Source of the DNA: Leucobacter sp. OLIS6
GTDB lineage: Bacteria > Actinomycetota > Actinomycetes > Actinomycetales > Microbacteriaceae
Reading direction: 5' to 3'
Length of the DNA: 64,000 nt
Assembly (NCBI RefSeq): GCF_002752355.1
Contig: NZ_MRAV01000011.1
Coordinates: forward strand, 434,001-498,000
In this document: positions 63,746 through 64,000 of the stretch, piece after piece
How the letters are laid out: the number at the start of each line of letters is the position of its first letter
Position numbering within the stretch: position 1 is the stretch's first letter
Notes under the pieces: generated by a model
What the model was told of the DNA's origin: nothing
Database searches by the model: none
Seen by the model: only the letters and a program-made list of their open reading frames with translations
Translations under genes and position numbers: made by a program

Positions 63746-64000
63746 ATGATCCCGTCCGTCCGTGAGAGCGGCGAGGCCCTCGGGTCCCGCCGCTCGGCGA
63801 CCGGCCGCACCGCGGCACTGCTCCTCGGTGCGGCCGTGGTGCTCGGTGCGGCCGCGGTGCTCGGACTCGGGCTCGGCTCCCACCGGATCGATCCCGCGAC
63901 CGTGGTCGCGGCGTTCGTCGCCTACGACCCGACGGACGACGCGCACCTCATCGTCGTGCAGTCCCGGCTTCCCCGGATCGTGCTCGGGATCGCGGTCGGC
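63746..64000 (+). CDS. FecCD-type siderophore permease, N-terminal part, runs off the right edge
   Basis: 85 codons from ATG 63746. A hydrophobic first segment (TAALLLGAAVVLGAAAVLGLGLG) is followed by the FecCD-typical HRIDPATVVAAF and VVQSRLPRIVLGIAVG. It continues past the window. It pairs with the upstream binding protein for siderophore import. Confidence 0.88.
   Translation, partial: MIPSVRESGEALGSRRSATGRTAALLLGAAVVLGAAAVLGLGLGSHRIDPATVVAAFVAYDPTDDAHLIVVQSRLPRIVLGIAVG

Overview
The window is GC-rich (roughly 70 percent by eye), densely coded DNA from an actinobacterium. Signs of this are frequent GTG starts, strong GGAGG-type ribosome sites, a perfect HAIR operator before clpB, a SigK/RskA pair with an M. 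tuberculosis-like target set, an excalibur-domain protein, DtxR/IdeR-like iron boxes and sortase-type cell-wall anchors. The gene content fits Microbacteriaceae (for example Leucobacter or a relative), but that is inference; no rRNA or other taxonomic marker is present. No tRNA or rRNA gene, transposase, phage gene or CRISPR array was seen.

Left part (1-11.3 kb): two divergent units. Leftward are a hydantoinase-A-like protein and the start of a DUF917 protein, both with degraded glycine-rich motifs. Rightward is a catabolic operon: a small monooxygenase-like protein, an RbsABC-type ABC importer, canonical HyuA and HyuB, and a metal-dependent amidohydrolase. It probably imports and opens a cyclic amide such as a hydantoin or lactam. 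A small membrane-anchored coiled-coil protein follows.

11.3-19.4 kb: a proline/hydroxyproline region. It has a proline-racemase-family epimerase, a membrane protein, an MHS-family transporter and bifunctional PutA on the minus strand, with a divergent LysR regulator. A small EEP-family phosphoesterase and a DMT exporter follow.

21.2-30.6 kb: an aminophosphonate locus. A PhnX-like HAD hydrolase and a GntR/UTRA regulator are divergent from an FAD amine oxidase, PhnD-PhnC-PhnE and an inositol-monophosphatase-like enzyme. Matching operator-like palindromes lie at both divergent promoters. A sortase-anchored metallophosphoesterase follows. Next comes a 636-base gene-free stretch (30,584-31,219) holding a strong terminator and an unusual composite repeat: two 91-base direct repeats, each followed by an array of 19-base units.

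31.2-44.7 kb: a CynX-like MFS transporter and dimethylargininase; an AMP-dependent acyl-CoA synthetase; ClpB without its N domain; then an RpiR regulator divergent from a C45 peptidase/acyltransferase and a five-gene oligopeptide-type ABC importer.

44.8-49.6 kb: an excalibur protein, an aldo/keto reductase, a metallo-beta-lactamase-fold hydrolase, a SpoU-type RNA methyltransferase and an orphan AAA ATPase preceded by two copies of a 12-base palindrome.

49.6-64 kb: the iron transporter operon efeUOB; a small unknown gene; dipZ-sigK-rskA divergent from a fasciclin-domain (MPT70/MPT83-like) lipoprotein, with SigK-like promoters in both directions; a histidine phosphatase; a second sortase-anchored metallophosphoesterase; and, at the right edge, a siderophore uptake locus (tandem-AraC regulator, DtxR-like box, substrate-binding lipoprotein and a truncated FecCD permease).
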